DNA of 64,000 nucleotides. Origin: Microbacterium sp. MYb54. GTDB taxonomy: Bacteria > Actinomycetota > Actinomycetes > Actinomycetales > Microbacteriaceae. The notes beneath the pieces are model-generated. The model was not told the origin of the DNA, ran no database searches, and worked only from the letters and a program-made list of their open reading frames with translations. Numbering within the stretch: the first letter of the stretch is position 1; each line of letters begins with the position of its first letter. A program made the translations under genes and the position numbers. Shown piece by piece: positions 7,999 through 18,018 of the stretch. The stretch covers positions 124,001-188,000 of the forward strand of contig NZ_PCPA01000007.1 of NCBI RefSeq assembly GCF_002979515.1, read 5' to 3'.

Positions 7999-9162
7999 CT
8001 AGCCCGAGACGAGCATCAGGACGAACACGGCCGCGAGCACGGTCGGCACCGCGGCCACCACACCCCAGAGCATGAAGCGGCTCCAGCGGATGGTGACGCC
8101 CAGCGCGACGATCCGGTGATGCCACAGCAGGGTCGCCAGCGATGCCCACGGCGTGATGAGCGGGCCGATGTTCACGCCGATCAGCAGGGCCATCAGCGCG
8201 ACCGGATCGCCGGCGGCGGGCTCGAGCACCAGGTAGGCCGGGAGGTTGTTGATCGCATTGGCGCTCACGGCCCCGAGCGCAGCCAGTCGGAACAGGTCGC
8301 CGGGAGAGTCGCCGTTCGCGGTCGGCGAGGTCAGGAAGTCGAGGAGTCCCTGCGCGTGCGCGGCCTCGACCAGCACGAACAGCGACGCGGCGAGCGCGAG
8401 CGCCTGCCACGGCACGAGTGAGAGCCGCAGCGCCCGCCGCCGCCGGACGGCGAAGAGTCCGATCAGCGCGAGCGCGGCGACCGTGGCCGGAATCCACACG
8501 TCGTGGGTGAGCGCGAGCAGCGGCATCAGCACGAGGAGGATACCGGTGGCACTCCAGAACAGCATCGGGTCGGCGGGCCGGCGCGGTGCCGGGGTCTCGT
8601 ACTTGCCGAAGACCGTGCGCCGGTGCATGACCGTGAGGATCGCGACGGGCACGAGGATGCCGACGAGCGTGGGCGCCCAGCTCAGCGCGATGAACGCCGC
8701 AGGGCCGTCGCCGATCGCGGGGGCTGCGAGCAGGTTGGTGAGGTTCGAGACCGGGAGCGCGAGGGATGCCGTGTTGGCGAGCCATACGGTGGCCAGGGCG
8801 AACGGCAGGGGTGAGACGCCGATGCTCTGCGCGAGCACGACCACGACCGGGGTGACGATCACGGCGGTCGTGTCGAGCGAGAGGAACACGGTGCTCACGA
8901 CGGCGAGCGCCACGACCAGCGCCCACAGCGCCAGCACCCGCCCTCGGCCCCAGCGGGCGAGCCGCTGCGAGACGACGTCGAACACTGCCGCGTCGCGGGC
9001 GAGCTCGGCGACGATGGTGATCGCGACGACGAACCCCAGAACAGGCGCGATCCGCTCGCCGAGGGCCCCGGCATCGGAGCGCGGCAGGAACCCGGTGGCC
9101 ACGCACACGAGCGCGACGGCCACGAGCCCGGCGACGACACCCGTCCCGGCCCTGATCCGCAT
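7999..9162 (-). CDS. ArsB/NhaD-type (SLC13-like) anion permease
   Basis: The product has 387 residues with about ten to eleven membrane segments in the ion-transporter (ArsB/NhaD) superfamily pattern. Conserved-looking points are STVFLSLDTTAVIVTPVVV, NTASLALPVSNLTNLLAA and, in the second half, NAINNLPAYLVLEP followed by NIGPLITPWASLATLLW. Such proteins move arsenite, dicarboxylates or Na+/H+. There is no arsenic regulator or reductase nearby, so arsenite is not specifically supported. ATG 9162 is chosen; a GTG 15 bases upstream is an alternative and neither has an ideal ribosome site. The gene is divergent from the kdp operon, with palindrome copy 4 between. Confidence 0.82.
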   Translation of the reverse strand: MRIRAGTGVVAGLVAVALVCVATGFLPRSDAGALGERIAPVLGFVVAITIVAELARDAAVFDVVSQRLARWGRGRVLALWALVVALAVVSTVFLSLDTTAVIVTPVVVVLAQSIGVSPLPFALATVWLANTASLALPVSNLTNLLAAPAIGDGPAAFIALSWAPTLVGILVPVAILTVMHRRTVFGKYETPAPRRPADPMLFWSATGILLVLMPLLALTHDVWIPATVAALALIGLFAVRRRRALRLSLVPWQALALAASLFVLVEAAHAQGLLDFLTSPTANGDSPGDLFRLAALGAVSANAINNLPAYLVLEPAAGDPVALMALLIGVNIGPLITPWASLATLLWHHRIVALGVTIRWSRFMLWGVVAAVPTVLAAVFVLMLVSG

Positions 9163-9203
9163 CCTTCTGATTCCCACCTCGCGAGCATAGGGCCGCCGCA
9201 GGC

Positions 9204-9267
9204 CGTTCCGGTCGCACTTGCTGCCGCCCGGGGAGCGTCGGAGGCGGCAGCAAGTGCGACCGGAACG
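9204..9267. repeat. Dispersed palindromic repeat, copy 4 (perfect 25-bp stem)
   Basis: The arms 9204-9228 and 9243-9267 are exact reverse complements over 25 bases, with the core CCGGTCGCACTTGCTGCCGC, around a 14-base loop. This is the best-preserved copy. It lies in the divergent region between the ArsB-type permease and the kdp operon, 64 bases left of the KdpE-like box. It cannot be a simple terminator of a converging pair at this place, so a mobile or structural origin is likelier. Confidence 0.92.
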
Positions 9268-9330
9268 AGAGTGGGCGGGAGCGGCGGGGACACGGATGCC
9301 GTGAGCAACCCGCATGCATCGGCTTCGGGG

Positions 9331-9350
9331 GCGTAGGGGAAGCGTGAGGA
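9331..9350 (+). promoter_or_regulatory. Putative KdpE operator of the kdp operon
   Basis: GCGTAGGGGAAGCGTGAGGA matches the two elements upstream of the KimA-like gene at 16 to 17 of 20 positions. It consists of half sites CGTAGGGG (9332) and CGTGAGGA (9343) 11 bp apart. It lies 40 bases before the first start codon of the operon, a usual place for an activator of the OmpR class. That KdpE, encoded at the end of this operon, binds here is inference. Confidence 0.65.
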
Positions 9351-9389
9351 TGGCGGCCGCGGACCCCGTGCGGGAGTTGTATCGGATCC

Positions 9390-9473
9390 GTGCTCGACAT
9401 CATCTACATCGCGCTGACTCTCGCGCTGTTCGCCCTCGTATCCCTGGTGGCCAAGGGGGTGGAGCGGCTGTGA
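9390..9473 (+). CDS. 27-residue membrane peptide heading the kdp operon
   Basis: GTG 9390 opens a 27-codon frame, [20 protein letters not shown] and then a short basic-acidic tail ending GVERL. It is one membrane helix, similar in size and shape to KdpF but distinct from it. Its TGA (9471-9473) overlaps the GTG of kdpF by 4 bases, so the two are coupled. I recall similar small frames before kdpF in other actinobacteria, usually unannotated. It may be a second stabilising subunit of the Kdp pump or a leader peptide; nothing here distinguishes these. Confidence 0.7.
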   Translation: MLDIIYIALTLALFALVSLVAKGVERL

Positions 9474-9559
9474 TCGTCTTCGAGATCCTCGCCGCCGCCC
9501 TTGCGGTCGCCGCCGTCGTCTACCTCGTGGTCGCGCTCGTCGCACCGGAGAGGTTCTGA
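9470..9559 (+). CDS. kdpF: KdpF, small subunit of the K+-transporting ATPase
   Basis: The product is a 29-residue single membrane helix, [20 protein letters not shown] with the tail ALVAPERF. The ending PERF and the size are typical of KdpF, a lipid-like stabiliser of the KdpABC complex in the inner membrane. GTG 9470 is chosen because it overlaps the previous stop; an earlier GTG in frame at 9314 would run through the upstream peptide gene and the operator. Its TGA overlaps the kdpA ATG (TGATG). Confidence 0.9.
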   Translation: MIVFEILAAALAVAAVVYLVVALVAPERF

Positions 9560-11238
9560 TGGACGCGTCTGTCTGGTTCGGCATCCTGCAGCTCACGGCC
9601 GTCGTGGTCGTGCTCGTGCTCCTCTACCGCCCCCTCGGCGACTACTTCGCCCACGTCTTCACCTCGGCACGCGACCTGCGGGTCGAGCGCGGCATCTACC
9701 GGCTCATCGGGGTCGACTCCTCGTCCGAGCAGACCTGGCGTGCCTATGCCCGCAGCGTGCTGGCGTTCTCGGTCGTCGGAGTGCTTCTCGTCTACGGCCT
9801 GCAACGGCTCCAGGCATTCCTCCCCCAGTCGCTCGGACTCCCGGCCGTGCCCGAGGGCCTCTCCTTCAACACCGCCGCCTCGTTCGTGGCGAACACCAAC
9901 TGGCAGTCGTACTCCCCCGAGCAGACCATGGGCTACACCGTGCAGCTCGCGGGCCTCACGGTGCAGAACTTCGCCTCGGCGGCCGTCGGTCTCACCATCG
10001 CGATCGCACTGATCCGCGGTCTCGCCCGTCGCGGCTCCACCACGATCGGCAACTTCTGGGTCGACCTGATCCGCGGTCTCGGCCGCATCCTCCTCCCGAT
10101 CGCCCTGATCGGCGCGGTGGCGCTGCTCGCCGGCGGTGTGATCCAGAACTTCGCTGGCTTCACCGACGTCACCACGGTGTCGGGCGCTACGCAGACGATC
10201 CCAGGGGGACCTGTCGCCTCGCAGGAGGCCATCAAGCTCCTCGGCACGAACGGCGGCGGCTTCTTCAACGCCAACTCCTCCCACCCGTTCGAGAACCCGA
10301 CCGGTTTCACGAACCTGCTGCAGGTGCTGCTGATCCTCGTGATCCCGTTCTCCCTCCCCCGCACGTTCGGCCGGATGGTGGGCGACCACCGCCAGGGCTA
10401 CGCGATCGCCGCCGTCATGGGCACGATCTTCCTCGTCTCGACGTTCGCGCTCTCGGCACTCGAACTCGCCGGGCGCGGTACAGCCCCCGAGCTCGCCGGA
10501 GCCGCGATGGAGGGCAAGGAGGTGCGCTTCGACATCCTGGGCTCCACCCTGTTCGGCAGCGCCAGCACCCTCACCTCGACCGGTGCCGTCAACTCGATGC
10601 ACGACTCGTACACGGCGCTGGGCGGCATGATGCCGATGCTGAACATGATGCTCGGCGAGGTCGCCCCCGGCGGCGTCGGCTCGGGCCTCTACGGCATGCT
10701 CGTGCTCGCGATCATCGCCGTGTTCGTCGGCGGACTGCTCGTCGGACGCACCCCGGAGTACCTCGGCAAGCGGATCGGCCCGCGGGAGATCAAGCTCGCG
10801 AGCCTGTACATCCTGGTGGTCCCCGGTCTCGTCCTTGGCGGTACCGCCATGAGCTTCGCGATCCCCGGCATCCGGGAAGACGTGGAGTCCACCAGCATCC
10901 TGAACCCGGGTGTGCACGGTATGAGCGAGGTGCTCTACGCCTTCACCTCGGCCGCGAACAACAACGGCTCCGCCTTCGCCGGTCTCACCGCGAACACCCC
11001 GTGGTTCAACACCGCGCTCGGTATCGCGATGCTGCTCGGACGGTTCCTGCCGATCGTGCTCGTGCTGGCGCTGGCCGGATCGTTCGCGGCTCAGCAGCAC
11101 GTGCCGGCGACCTCGGGAACGCTGCCGACGCACCGGCCGCAGTTCGTCGGTCTCCTCCTCGCCGTGACCGTCATCGTCACCGCGCTCACCTACTTCCCCG
11201 TGCTCGCACTGGGACCCCTCGCTGAAGGACTCGTCTGA
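9559..11238 (+). CDS. kdpA: KdpA, potassium-binding translocating subunit
   Basis: The product has 559 residues, full length for KdpA, with about ten membrane helices. The selectivity-filter loops are readable: [20 protein letters not shown] near residues 230-250 and [10 protein letters not shown] further on. KdpA selects K+ and passes it to KdpB through the intersubunit tunnel. The start overlaps kdpF by one base, and kdpB follows after 2 bases. Expression is expected under K+ limitation through KdpDE encoded downstream. Confidence 0.97.
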   Translation: MDASVWFGILQLTAVVVVLVLLYRPLGDYFAHVFTSARDLRVERGIYRLIGVDSSSEQTWRAYARSVLAFSVVGVLLVYGLQRLQAFLPQSLGLPAVPEGLSFNTAASFVANTNWQSYSPEQTMGYTVQLAGLTVQNFASAAVGLTIAIALIRGLARRGSTTIGNFWVDLIRGLGRILLPIALIGAVALLAGGVIQNFAGFTDVTTVSGATQTIPGGPVASQEAIKLLGTNGGGFFNANSSHPFENPTGFTNLLQVLLILVIPFSLPRTFGRMVGDHRQGYAIAAVMGTIFLVSTFALSALELAGRGTAPELAGAAMEGKEVRFDILGSTLFGSASTLTSTGAVNSMHDSYTALGGMMPMLNMMLGEVAPGGVGSGLYGMLVLAIIAVFVGGLLVGRTPEYLGKRIGPREIKLASLYILVVPGLVLGGTAMSFAIPGIREDVESTSILNPGVHGMSEVLYAFTSAANNNGSAFAGLTANTPWFNTALGIAMLLGRFLPIVLVLALAGSFAAQQHVPATSGTLPTHRPQFVGLLLAVTVIVTALTYFPVLALGPLAEGLV

Positions 11239-11240
11239 CC

Positions 11241-13382
11241 ATGACACTCATCACCACCCCCTCCGAACAGCAGGATGCTCCGGCATCCACCCCCGCAGAA
11301 CCCCCGCGCTCCTTCGGCTGGTCGCAGCTCGTGCAGGCCCTCCCCGGAGCCCTGCGCAAGCTGAACCCCGCGTCTCTGCTGCGCAACCCCGTCATGCTGC
11401 TGGTCTGGGTCGGCGCCGCGTTCACGACCGTGCTCGCGATCGCCGAACCGTTCCTCGGCGGCCCGGCCGACTCGGGTGGCACCCCGGTCCCCGCCCCATT
11501 CACCTGGGGCATCGCGATCTGGCTGTGGCTGACCGTGCTGTTCGCGAACGTCGCAGAGTCGGTCGCCGAGGGCCGCGGCAAGGCCCAGGCCGCGAGTCTG
11601 CGCAAGACCCGCACCAGCACCATGGCCCGTCGCGTGGTCGGCTACGAGCCGTCGACGGATGCTGCCGCGGAGCACGCCGCGACCGCCCAGGTCTCCTCCG
11701 CCGAACTGCAGCGCGACGACATCGTGATCGTGACCGCGGGCGAGTTGATCCCCGGCGACGGCGACATCATCGCCGGCATCGCGACCGTCGACGAGTCGGC
11801 CATCACGGGCGAGAGCGCTCCGGTGATCCGCGAGTCCGGCGGCGACCGCAGTGCCGTCACCGGTGGCACCCGCGTGCTGTCCGACCGGATCGTGGTGCGC
11901 ATCACCTCGAAGCCGGGCGAGACGTTCGTCGACCGCATGATCGCGCTCGTCGAGGGCGCGAGCCGGCAGCGCACCCCCAACGAGATCGCGCTGAACATCC
12001 TGCTCGCGAGCCTGTCGATCATCTTCGTGGTCGTGGTGCTCGCGCTGAACCCGATCGCCTCCTACGCGGCATCACCCGTCAGCATCCCGGTGCTCATCGC
12101 CCTGCTGGTCTGCCTGATCCCGACCACGATCGGGGCGCTGCTCTCGGCCATCGGCATCGCGGGCATGGACCGGCTCGTGCAGCGCAACGTGCTCGCGATG
12201 TCGGGGCGTGCGGTCGAAGCCGCCGGAGATGTCACCACGCTGCTGCTCGACAAGACCGGCACCATCACCTACGGCAACCGCCGCGCGCATGAGGTGCTCG
12301 CCCTTCCGGGGGTCAACGGCGAGGAGCTGCTTCGCGTCGCAGCGCTGTCGTCGCTCGCCGACCCCACTCCGGAGGGCGCCTCGATCGTCGAACTCGCCGC
12401 CGTACACGACATCCACGTGACCGCGCCGGATGACGCGGTGGTCGTGCCATTCACGGCGCAGACGCGCATGTCGGGGCTCGATCTGGCCGACGGCACGCAG
12501 ATCCGCAAGGGTGCGGGCTCCGCGGTGCGGGCCTGGCTCGGATTCGACGGCGACGACCTCGAGCTCACGAGCCGCACCGACTCCGTCGCCGAGAGCGGCG
12601 GAACCCCGCTCGTGGTCGCGGTGAAGACGCCCGGTGCCGACGGCCGCGTCCTCGGAGTCGTGCACCTCAAGGACATCGTCAAGGACGGTCTGCGCGAGCG
12701 CTTCGAAGAGCTGCGGGCCATGGGCATCCGCACGGTCATGATCACGGGCGACAACCCGCTCACGGCCAAGGCGATCGCCGCCGAAGCCGGGGTCGACGAC
12801 TTCCTCGCCGAGGCGACGCCCGAGGACAAGCTCGAGCTCATCCGACGCGAGCAGGAGGGTGGGCGCCTGGTCGCGATGACCGGCGACGGCACGAACGACG
12901 CCCCGGCGCTGGCGCAGGCCGATGTCGGAGTGGCGATGAACACCGGCACCTCGGCCGCGAAGGAGGCCGGCAACATGGTCGACCTCGACTCCGATCCGAC
13001 CAAGCTGATCGACATCGTGCGCATCGGCAAGCAGCTGCTCATCACCCGCGGAGCGCTCACCACGTTCTCGCTCGCGAACGACATCGCGAAGTACTTCGCC
13101 ATCATCCCGGCGATGTTCATGGGCGTCTTCCCCGGACTCGCGGCGCTCAACATCATGCAGCTGCACTCGCCGGCGTCCGCCGTCACCAGCGCGATCATCT
13201 TCAACGCGATCGTGATCGTCTTCCTGATCCCACTGGCACTGCGAGGGGTGAAGTACCGCCCGGCGAGCGCCTCGCAGATCCTGCAGCGCAACCTGCTCGT
13301 CTACGGCCTCGGCGGCGTGATCGCCCCGTTCATCGGCATCAAGATCATCGACCTCGTCGTCAGCCTCATCCCGGGCTTCTGA
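11241..13382 (+). CDS. kdpB: KdpB, P-type ATPase subunit
   Basis: The product has 713 residues. It hydrolyses ATP to drive K+ uptake in the KdpFABC complex. Visible motifs: TGES at 189-192 in the actuator domain, CLIPTTIG at 291-298 in the membrane, the phosphorylation site [10 protein letters not shown] with Asp337, [10 protein letters not shown], and the hinge [10 protein letters not shown]. Serine in TGES is the residue phosphorylated in E. coli KdpB for inhibition, so that control may also exist here. It follows kdpA by 2 bases and precedes kdpC by 25. Confidence 0.97.
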   Translation: MTLITTPSEQQDAPASTPAEPPRSFGWSQLVQALPGALRKLNPASLLRNPVMLLVWVGAAFTTVLAIAEPFLGGPADSGGTPVPAPFTWGIAIWLWLTVLFANVAESVAEGRGKAQAASLRKTRTSTMARRVVGYEPSTDAAAEHAATAQVSSAELQRDDIVIVTAGELIPGDGDIIAGIATVDESAITGESAPVIRESGGDRSAVTGGTRVLSDRIVVRITSKPGETFVDRMIALVEGASRQRTPNEIALNILLASLSIIFVVVVLALNPIASYAASPVSIPVLIALLVCLIPTTIGALLSAIGIAGMDRLVQRNVLAMSGRAVEAAGDVTTLLLDKTGTITYGNRRAHEVLALPGVNGEELLRVAALSSLADPTPEGASIVELAAVHDIHVTAPDDAVVVPFTAQTRMSGLDLADGTQIRKGAGSAVRAWLGFDGDDLELTSRTDSVAESGGTPLVVAVKTPGADGRVLGVVHLKDIVKDGLRERFEELRAMGIRTVMITGDNPLTAKAIAAEAGVDDFLAEATPEDKLELIRREQEGGRLVAMTGDGTNDAPALAQADVGVAMNTGTSAAKEAGNMVDLDSDPTKLIDIVRIGKQLLITRGALTTFSLANDIAKYFAIIPAMFMGVFPGLAALNIMQLHSPASAVTSAIIFNAIVIVFLIPLALRGVKYRPASASQILQRNLLVYGLGGVIAPFIGIKIIDLVVSLIPGF

Positions 13383-13407
13383 CCCGGCTCTGAAAAGGAA
13401 TCCAGAC

Positions 13408-14010
13408 ATGTCCTCCTCGCGCACCACCCTTCGCACCACCGGTGTCGCCGTCCGCGCGATGCTCGTCCTCACCCTCCTGCTCGGGGTCGGCTACACCCTG
13501 CTGGTCACCGGCATCGGCCAGCTCCTGCTCCCCTGGCAGGCCAACGGCTCACCCCTCCCCGACGAGCGGGGCAGCTCGCTGATCGGCCAGTCCTTCACGG
13601 ATGCCGACGGCAAGGCCCTGCCCGAGTACTTCCAGTCACGCCCCTCCGCGGCAGGCGACGGCTACGACGGCGCGGGATCCAGCGGCAGCAACCTCGGCCC
13701 CGAGAACGCCGACCTGGTGACCGCCATCGAGGAGCGCAAAGCCGCGATCGCGGAGCGCGAGGGCGTGGATCCCTCCCAGGTGCCGGCCGACGCGGTCACC
13801 GCATCCGGCTCGGGGCTCGACCCGCACATCAGCGTCGCCTACGCCCGGCTCCAGGTGCCGCGCGTGGCCGAGGCCCGCGGCCTCGAGGTGCAGGAGGTGC
13901 GCGACCTCGTGGAGTCTAGGATTCAAGGGCGGGATCTGGGATTCCTCGGTGCGGAGCGCATCAACGTCGCCGAACTCAACCTCGCGCTCGATGATCGGGA
14001 GGGCGAATGA
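13408..14010 (+). CDS. kdpC: KdpC, K+-ATPase accessory subunit
   Basis: The product has 200 residues: one N-terminal membrane helix (about 14-36), then the periplasmic/extracytoplasmic domain. Typical KdpC points are GSSLIGQSFT, YFQSRPSAAGDGYDGAGSSGSNLGPENADL and SGSGLDPHISVAYARLQVPRVA (shown in parts). AAAAGGAA lies just before the ATG at 13408. The TGA overlaps the kdpD ATG by 4 bases, placing the sensor kinase in the same operon. Confidence 0.96.
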   Translation: MSSSRTTLRTTGVAVRAMLVLTLLLGVGYTLLVTGIGQLLLPWQANGSPLPDERGSSLIGQSFTDADGKALPEYFQSRPSAAGDGYDGAGSSGSNLGPENADLVTAIEERKAAIAEREGVDPSQVPADAVTASGSGLDPHISVAYARLQVPRVAEARGLEVQEVRDLVESRIQGRDLGFLGAERINVAELNLALDDREGE

Positions 14011-16565
14011 CCGCAGCGCCGCTTCGCCGACCTCAAGGCCAACCGCGCCGGGGGCGGCTCCGAGTACTCCTCGGAGCCGCCCCCGGCGTCGGCAAGACCT
14101 ACGAGATGCTCGCCGAGGGGCGACGTGTCCTCGACGAAGGCCACGACGTCGTCATCGCGATCGTCGAGACGCACGACCGCGCGGCGACCCACGCCCAGAC
14201 CGTCGGCATCCCCGAGGTCCCGCGCCGGGTCGACCTCCACCGCGGCATCGCCCTGACCGAGCTCGACATCGACGCCGTGCTCGAGCGCGCGCCCGAGATC
14301 GCCCTGGTCGACGAGCTGGCGCACACGAACGCCCCGGGCTCGCGCAACGCGAAGCGCTGGCAAGACGTCGACGAGCTGCTCGATGCGGGGATCGACGTGG
14401 TCACGACCGTCAACGTGCAGCACATCGAATCGCTGAACGCCGTCGTCGAGAAGATCACCGGCATCGCGCAGCAGGAGACGATCCCGGATGCCGTGGTCCG
14501 CGCCGCCGACGAGATCGAGGTCGTCGACCTCGCCCCGCAATCGCTGCGAGATCGACTCTCCGCAGGGCTCGTGTACCCGGCAGAGCGGATCGACGCCGCC
14601 CTGTCGAACTACTTCCGTCTCGGCAACCTCACCGCGCTGCGTGAGCTGGCGCTCCTCTGGCTCGCCGACGAGGTCGACAGCGCCCTGCGCAGCTACCGCG
14701 CCGAGCAGGGCATCGAAGGCAACTGGCAGGCCAGGGAGCGCGTGGTCGTCGCGCTGACCGGAGGGCCGGAGGGCGAGACGCTGCTCCGCCGCGGCGCCAG
14801 GATCGCCGCGCGCTCAGCCGGCGGCGAACTTCTGGCCGTGCACATCTCCGCCCAAGACGGTCTGCGCGACGAGACGCCTGGTGCTCTCGCCGCGCAGCGC
14901 ACGCTCGTGGAATCGCTCGGCGGCTCGTACCATCAGGTCGTCGGCGACGACATCCCGGCCACCCTCGTCGAGTTCGCGCAGGGTGCTGACGCCACTCAGC
15001 TCGTGATCGGCGTCAGCAGGCGCAGTCGGCTCACCGCCGCGCTCACCGGACCGGGCATCGGCTCGGAAGTCATCCGCCGCTCGGGCGACATCGACGTGCA
15101 CATCGTCACGCATGCCGCGGCCGGCGGGCGGATGGTCCTGCCCCGCATCACCGGCGGAGCACTGGGCTGGCGTCGGCAGCTCCTCGGCTTCGGCGTCGCC
15201 CTCGTCTTCGGACCGATCCTGTCGTGGATCATGTTCACGTTCCGCAGCCCCGAGTCGATCACCGCCGAGGTACTCGCGTATCAGCTGCTCGTCGTCGTCG
15301 TGGCGTTGATCGGCGGCATCCGCCCAGCTGTCTTCGCGGCTGTGCTCTCGGGCGTCACGCTCGACTTCCTCTTCGTCGCCCCGCTCTTCACCATCACGAT
15401 CGCCCATCCGCTTCATGTACTCGCCCTCGCGCTCTACGTCCTCATCGCGATCCTCGTCAGCATCATCGTCGACCAGGCGGCACGGCGAGCCCGCATCGCT
15501 CAGCGCGCTGCCGCCGAGGCCGAGCTGCTCGCCGCGGTCGCCGGCAACGTGCTCCGCGGCGACAACGCCGTGCTGGCCCTGGTCAGCCGCACCCGCGAGG
15601 CGTTCGGCCTGAGCGGCGTGCGCGTGCTCGCCCCCGACGGCGAGGTTCTCGCGAGCGACGGCGAGCCCGTGGCCGACGGCCGTGCCACGACCATCCCGGT
15701 CGGTGTCGTCCCCGGCGGCGGACCCCGCGCGGTGCTGGAGCTGAACGGCGAGCCGCTCGCAGGCCCCGAGCGCCGCCTGCTCGACGCGATCGTCGCCCAG
15801 CTGTCGGCCGCGATCGAGCACACCGACCTGCGTGCGACGGCGAGTGAGGCCGAGGCGCTGGCCGAGACCGATCAGGTGCGCAGCGCCCTGCTGTCGGCCG
15901 TGAGCCATGACCTGCGCCGCCCGCTCGCCTCGGCGGTCGCGGCGATCGGCGGTCTGCGCGGCGCGCACGGACTCTCGCCCTCCGATCGCGAAGAACTGCT
16001 CGCCACCGCCGACGAGAGCCTCGCGACGCTGTCGACGCTCGTCACCGACCTGCTCGACGTCAGCCGGGTGCAGGCGGGCGTGCTCGCCGTCTCGTCCTCT
16101 CGGATGGATGCCGCCGGCAGTGTGCTCGCCGCCGTCGACGAACTGGGCCTGGGACCGGGCGACGTCGAGCTGGCCCTCGACCCCGACCTGCCCCCGCTGC
16201 ACGCCGACCCCGTGCTGCTGCTGCGCGTGCTGGTGAACGTGATCGCCAACGCGCACCGACACTCCCCCGACGACACACGGGTCATCGTCTCCACGAGCGC
16301 ACTCGGCGACCACGCCGAGATCCGCATCATCGACCGCGGCGAAGGCGTCTCGCCCGAGCGACGGGATCGCATCTTCCAGCCGTTCCAGCGCTTCGGCGAC
16401 ACCGACAACACCACCGGACTCGGACTCGGACTCGCCCTGTCGCGCGGGTTCACCGAGGGCATGGGCGGTACCCTGACACCCGAGGACACGCCTGGCGGAG
16501 GCCTCACCATGGTCATCTCCCTGCCACTGGCCGCAGGACTTGCCGACACGGAGGGCACGGAGTGA
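14007..16565 (+). CDS. kdpD: KdpD, sensor histidine kinase
   Basis: The product has 852 residues with full KdpD architecture. An N-terminal KdpD domain carries Walker A GAAPGVGKT (23-31) and LVDELAHTNAPGSRN; a USP-like domain follows to about 360; four membrane helices lie around 385-490; then a GAF-like linker and the kinase. The phosphorylated histidine is His634 in SHDLRRPL, and the ATPase has NVIANAHRHSP, DRGEGVSPE and TTGLGLGLALSRG. It senses K+ limitation or turgor and phosphorylates KdpE. Overlap with kdpC and with kdpE is 4 bases each. Confidence 0.96.
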   Translation: MTAAPLRRPQGQPRRGRLRVLLGAAPGVGKTYEMLAEGRRVLDEGHDVVIAIVETHDRAATHAQTVGIPEVPRRVDLHRGIALTELDIDAVLERAPEIALVDELAHTNAPGSRNAKRWQDVDELLDAGIDVVTTVNVQHIESLNAVVEKITGIAQQETIPDAVVRAADEIEVVDLAPQSLRDRLSAGLVYPAERIDAALSNYFRLGNLTALRELALLWLADEVDSALRSYRAEQGIEGNWQARERVVVALTGGPEGETLLRRGARIAARSAGGELLAVHISAQDGLRDETPGALAAQRTLVESLGGSYHQVVGDDIPATLVEFAQGADATQLVIGVSRRSRLTAALTGPGIGSEVIRRSGDIDVHIVTHAAAGGRMVLPRITGGALGWRRQLLGFGVALVFGPILSWIMFTFRSPESITAEVLAYQLLVVVVALIGGIRPAVFAAVLSGVTLDFLFVAPLFTITIAHPLHVLALALYVLIAILVSIIVDQAARRARIAQRAAAEAELLAAVAGNVLRGDNAVLALVSRTREAFGLSGVRVLAPDGEVLASDGEPVADGRATTIPVGVVPGGGPRAVLELNGEPLAGPERRLLDAIVAQLSAAIEHTDLRATASEAEALAETDQVRSALLSAVSHDLRRPLASAVAAIGGLRGAHGLSPSDREELLATADESLATLSTLVTDLLDVSRVQAGVLAVSSSRMDAAGSVLAAVDELGLGPGDVELALDPDLPPLHADPVLLLRVLVNVIANAHRHSPDDTRVIVSTSALGDHAEIRIIDRGEGVSPERRDRIFQPFQRFGDTDNTTGLGLGLALSRGFTEGMGGTLTPEDTPGGGLTMVISLPLAAGLADTEGTE

Positions 16566-17233
16566 AGCTCCTCATCGCCGACGACGACCCGCAGATGGTG
16601 CGGGCGCTGCGGATCACCCTCGCCGCGCACGGGTACGAGGTCGTGGTGGCCGCAGACGGTGCAGCCGCGATCGCCGCAGCCGCCCAGACCCACCCTGACC
16701 TCATCATGCTCGACCTCGGCATGCCCCGGCTCGACGGCATCGAGGTGATCCAGGCGCTGCGCGGATGGACGAACGTGCCGATCATCGTGGTGTCCGGTCG
16801 CACCGGATCCGCCGACAAGGTCGAAGCGCTCGACGCCGGCGCCGACGACTTCGTCACCAAGCCCTTCCAGGTCGACGAGCTGCTGGCGCGGCTGCGGGCG
16901 CTCTCCCGCCGCTCGGTGCCGGCGAACGGCGAGTCGACGGTGGCGTTCGGGGAAGTCCTGGTCGACCTCGCCACCAAGACCGTCACCCGGGGCGGCGCGC
17001 GCGTGCACCTGACCCCGACCGAGTGGCGCATGCTCGAGCACCTCTCCCGGCATCCGGGCGCCCTGGTCACGCGACAAGACCTGCTGAAGGAGATCTGGGG
17101 CAGCGAGCAGGTCTCCGACTCGGGCTACCTGCGCCTGTACATGTCGCAGCTGCGCAAGAAGCTCGAGCAGGAGCCGGGTGCGCCCGTGCACCTACTCACC
17201 GAAGCGGGGATGGGTTACCGGCTCGTGCTCTGA
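16562..17233 (+). CDS. kdpE: KdpE, OmpR-family response regulator
   Basis: The product has 223 residues: receiver domain with acidic pocket ADDDP (7-9), phosphoacceptor Asp51 in LIMLDLGMP, Ser78 and Lys100 (FVTKPF), then an OmpR-type winged helix ending LTEAGMGYRLVL. Start ATG overlaps the kdpD stop... the GTG reading GTGAAG at 16562 is the first codon. It probably activates the kdp operon and, by the shared 11-bp-phased boxes, the KimA-like gene. The 3' end overlaps the convergent TspO-like gene by 19 bases. Confidence 0.95.
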   Translation: MKLLIADDDPQMVRALRITLAAHGYEVVVAADGAAAIAAAAQTHPDLIMLDLGMPRLDGIEVIQALRGWTNVPIIVVSGRTGSADKVEALDAGADDFVTKPFQVDELLARLRALSRRSVPANGESTVAFGEVLVDLATKTVTRGGARVHLTPTEWRMLEHLSRHPGALVTRQDLLKEIWGSEQVSDSGYLRLYMSQLRKKLEQEPGAPVHLLTEAGMGYRLVL

Positions 17234-18018
17234 GGTGCGGCACGGCGGCGGCGCAGCGATGCGACGACCGCGACCAAGAGCAGCACGACGGCGACGACGA
17301 TCGCAGTGATGGCGGTGGGGATGCTCTCGGGCTCCCCGGTGAGGCGTCCGACGGCGAGCCAGACCAGACCCCAGGCCGTCGCGAGGGCAGGGGCGATGCG
17401 TCCCGTGGCCCAAGCCGCGGCGGCTCCGATCACCAGGACGACGGCGAGTACGGCGATGGCCCAGGCATCCGCCGCCTGCGCCCAGCTCTCGGGAGCGATC
17501 TGCGTCAGCCACGCGGCGGTGTTCGCGACGGTGGCGATCGTGACCCAGCCGAAGTGGAGGCCGTTCGCGCCGTCGGTGAGGATGCGGTCGGCGAGGGTGC
17601 GCGCCGGAAAGCGGCCGAGCACCACGATCACCCGAGCGAGCACGGCCAGCAGCAGCGCGATCACGACGACGGTGAGCCACAGTGTCAGGAACTGCGCGGT
17701 CACCAGCCAGAGGCCGTTGAGCACCATCGATGCGGCGATCCATCCGCCCACGGCCTGCTGGCGGGGATCCTGCCGCTGCGACGGCAACGTCTGCCACACC
17801 GTGTACGCGATCAGGCCGAGGTAGATGAGCGACCAGATCGAGAACGCCGGCCCTGCGGGCGCGAGATACGAGCCCTGGGCGGAGAGAGCTCCGTCCTGCA
17901 GATCGTCGACGGATGTCCCGCCGAAGGCCCCGGCTCCGACGGCGGCCGCGATCAGCATGAACGTCGCCGCCGCGATGATCAGCGACTGACGACCGATGCC
18001 CTTCGTGCGTGATTCCAT
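17215..18018 (-). CDS. TspO/MBR-related tryptophan-rich membrane protein
   Basis: The product has 267 residues with about seven hydrophobic segments. GPAFSIWSLIYLGLIAYTVW and LNGLWLVTAQFLTLWL resemble the tryptophan-rich sensory protein family, whose members bind porphyrins or lipids; the ligand here is unknown. It is longer than classical TspO (about 160 residues), as is usual for the actinobacterial branch. ATG 18018 is the first plausible start; no clear ribosome site is seen. Its 3' end overlaps kdpE by 19 bases on the opposite strand. Confidence 0.75.
   Translation of the reverse strand: MESRTKGIGRQSLIIAAATFMLIAAAVGAGAFGGTSVDDLQDGALSAQGSYLAPAGPAFSIWSLIYLGLIAYTVWQTLPSQRQDPRQQAVGGWIAASMVLNGLWLVTAQFLTLWLTVVVIALLLAVLARVIVVLGRFPARTLADRILTDGANGLHFGWVTIATVANTAAWLTQIAPESWAQAADAWAIAVLAVVLVIGAAAAWATGRIAPALATAWGLVWLAVGRLTGEPESIPTAITAIVVAVVLLLVAVVASLRRRRAAPQSTSR

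Noticed and set aside
9204..9267. Insertion sequence ends at palindrome copy 4
   Set aside because: The arms are only 14 bases apart, with no transposase and no target duplication visible. It fits a dispersed palindrome, not an IS.
9314..9469. Longer kdpF starting at the GTG at 9314
   Set aside because: The extension would cover the KdpE-like box and overlap the 27-residue peptide in another frame. The short KdpF form has normal length and a coupled start.
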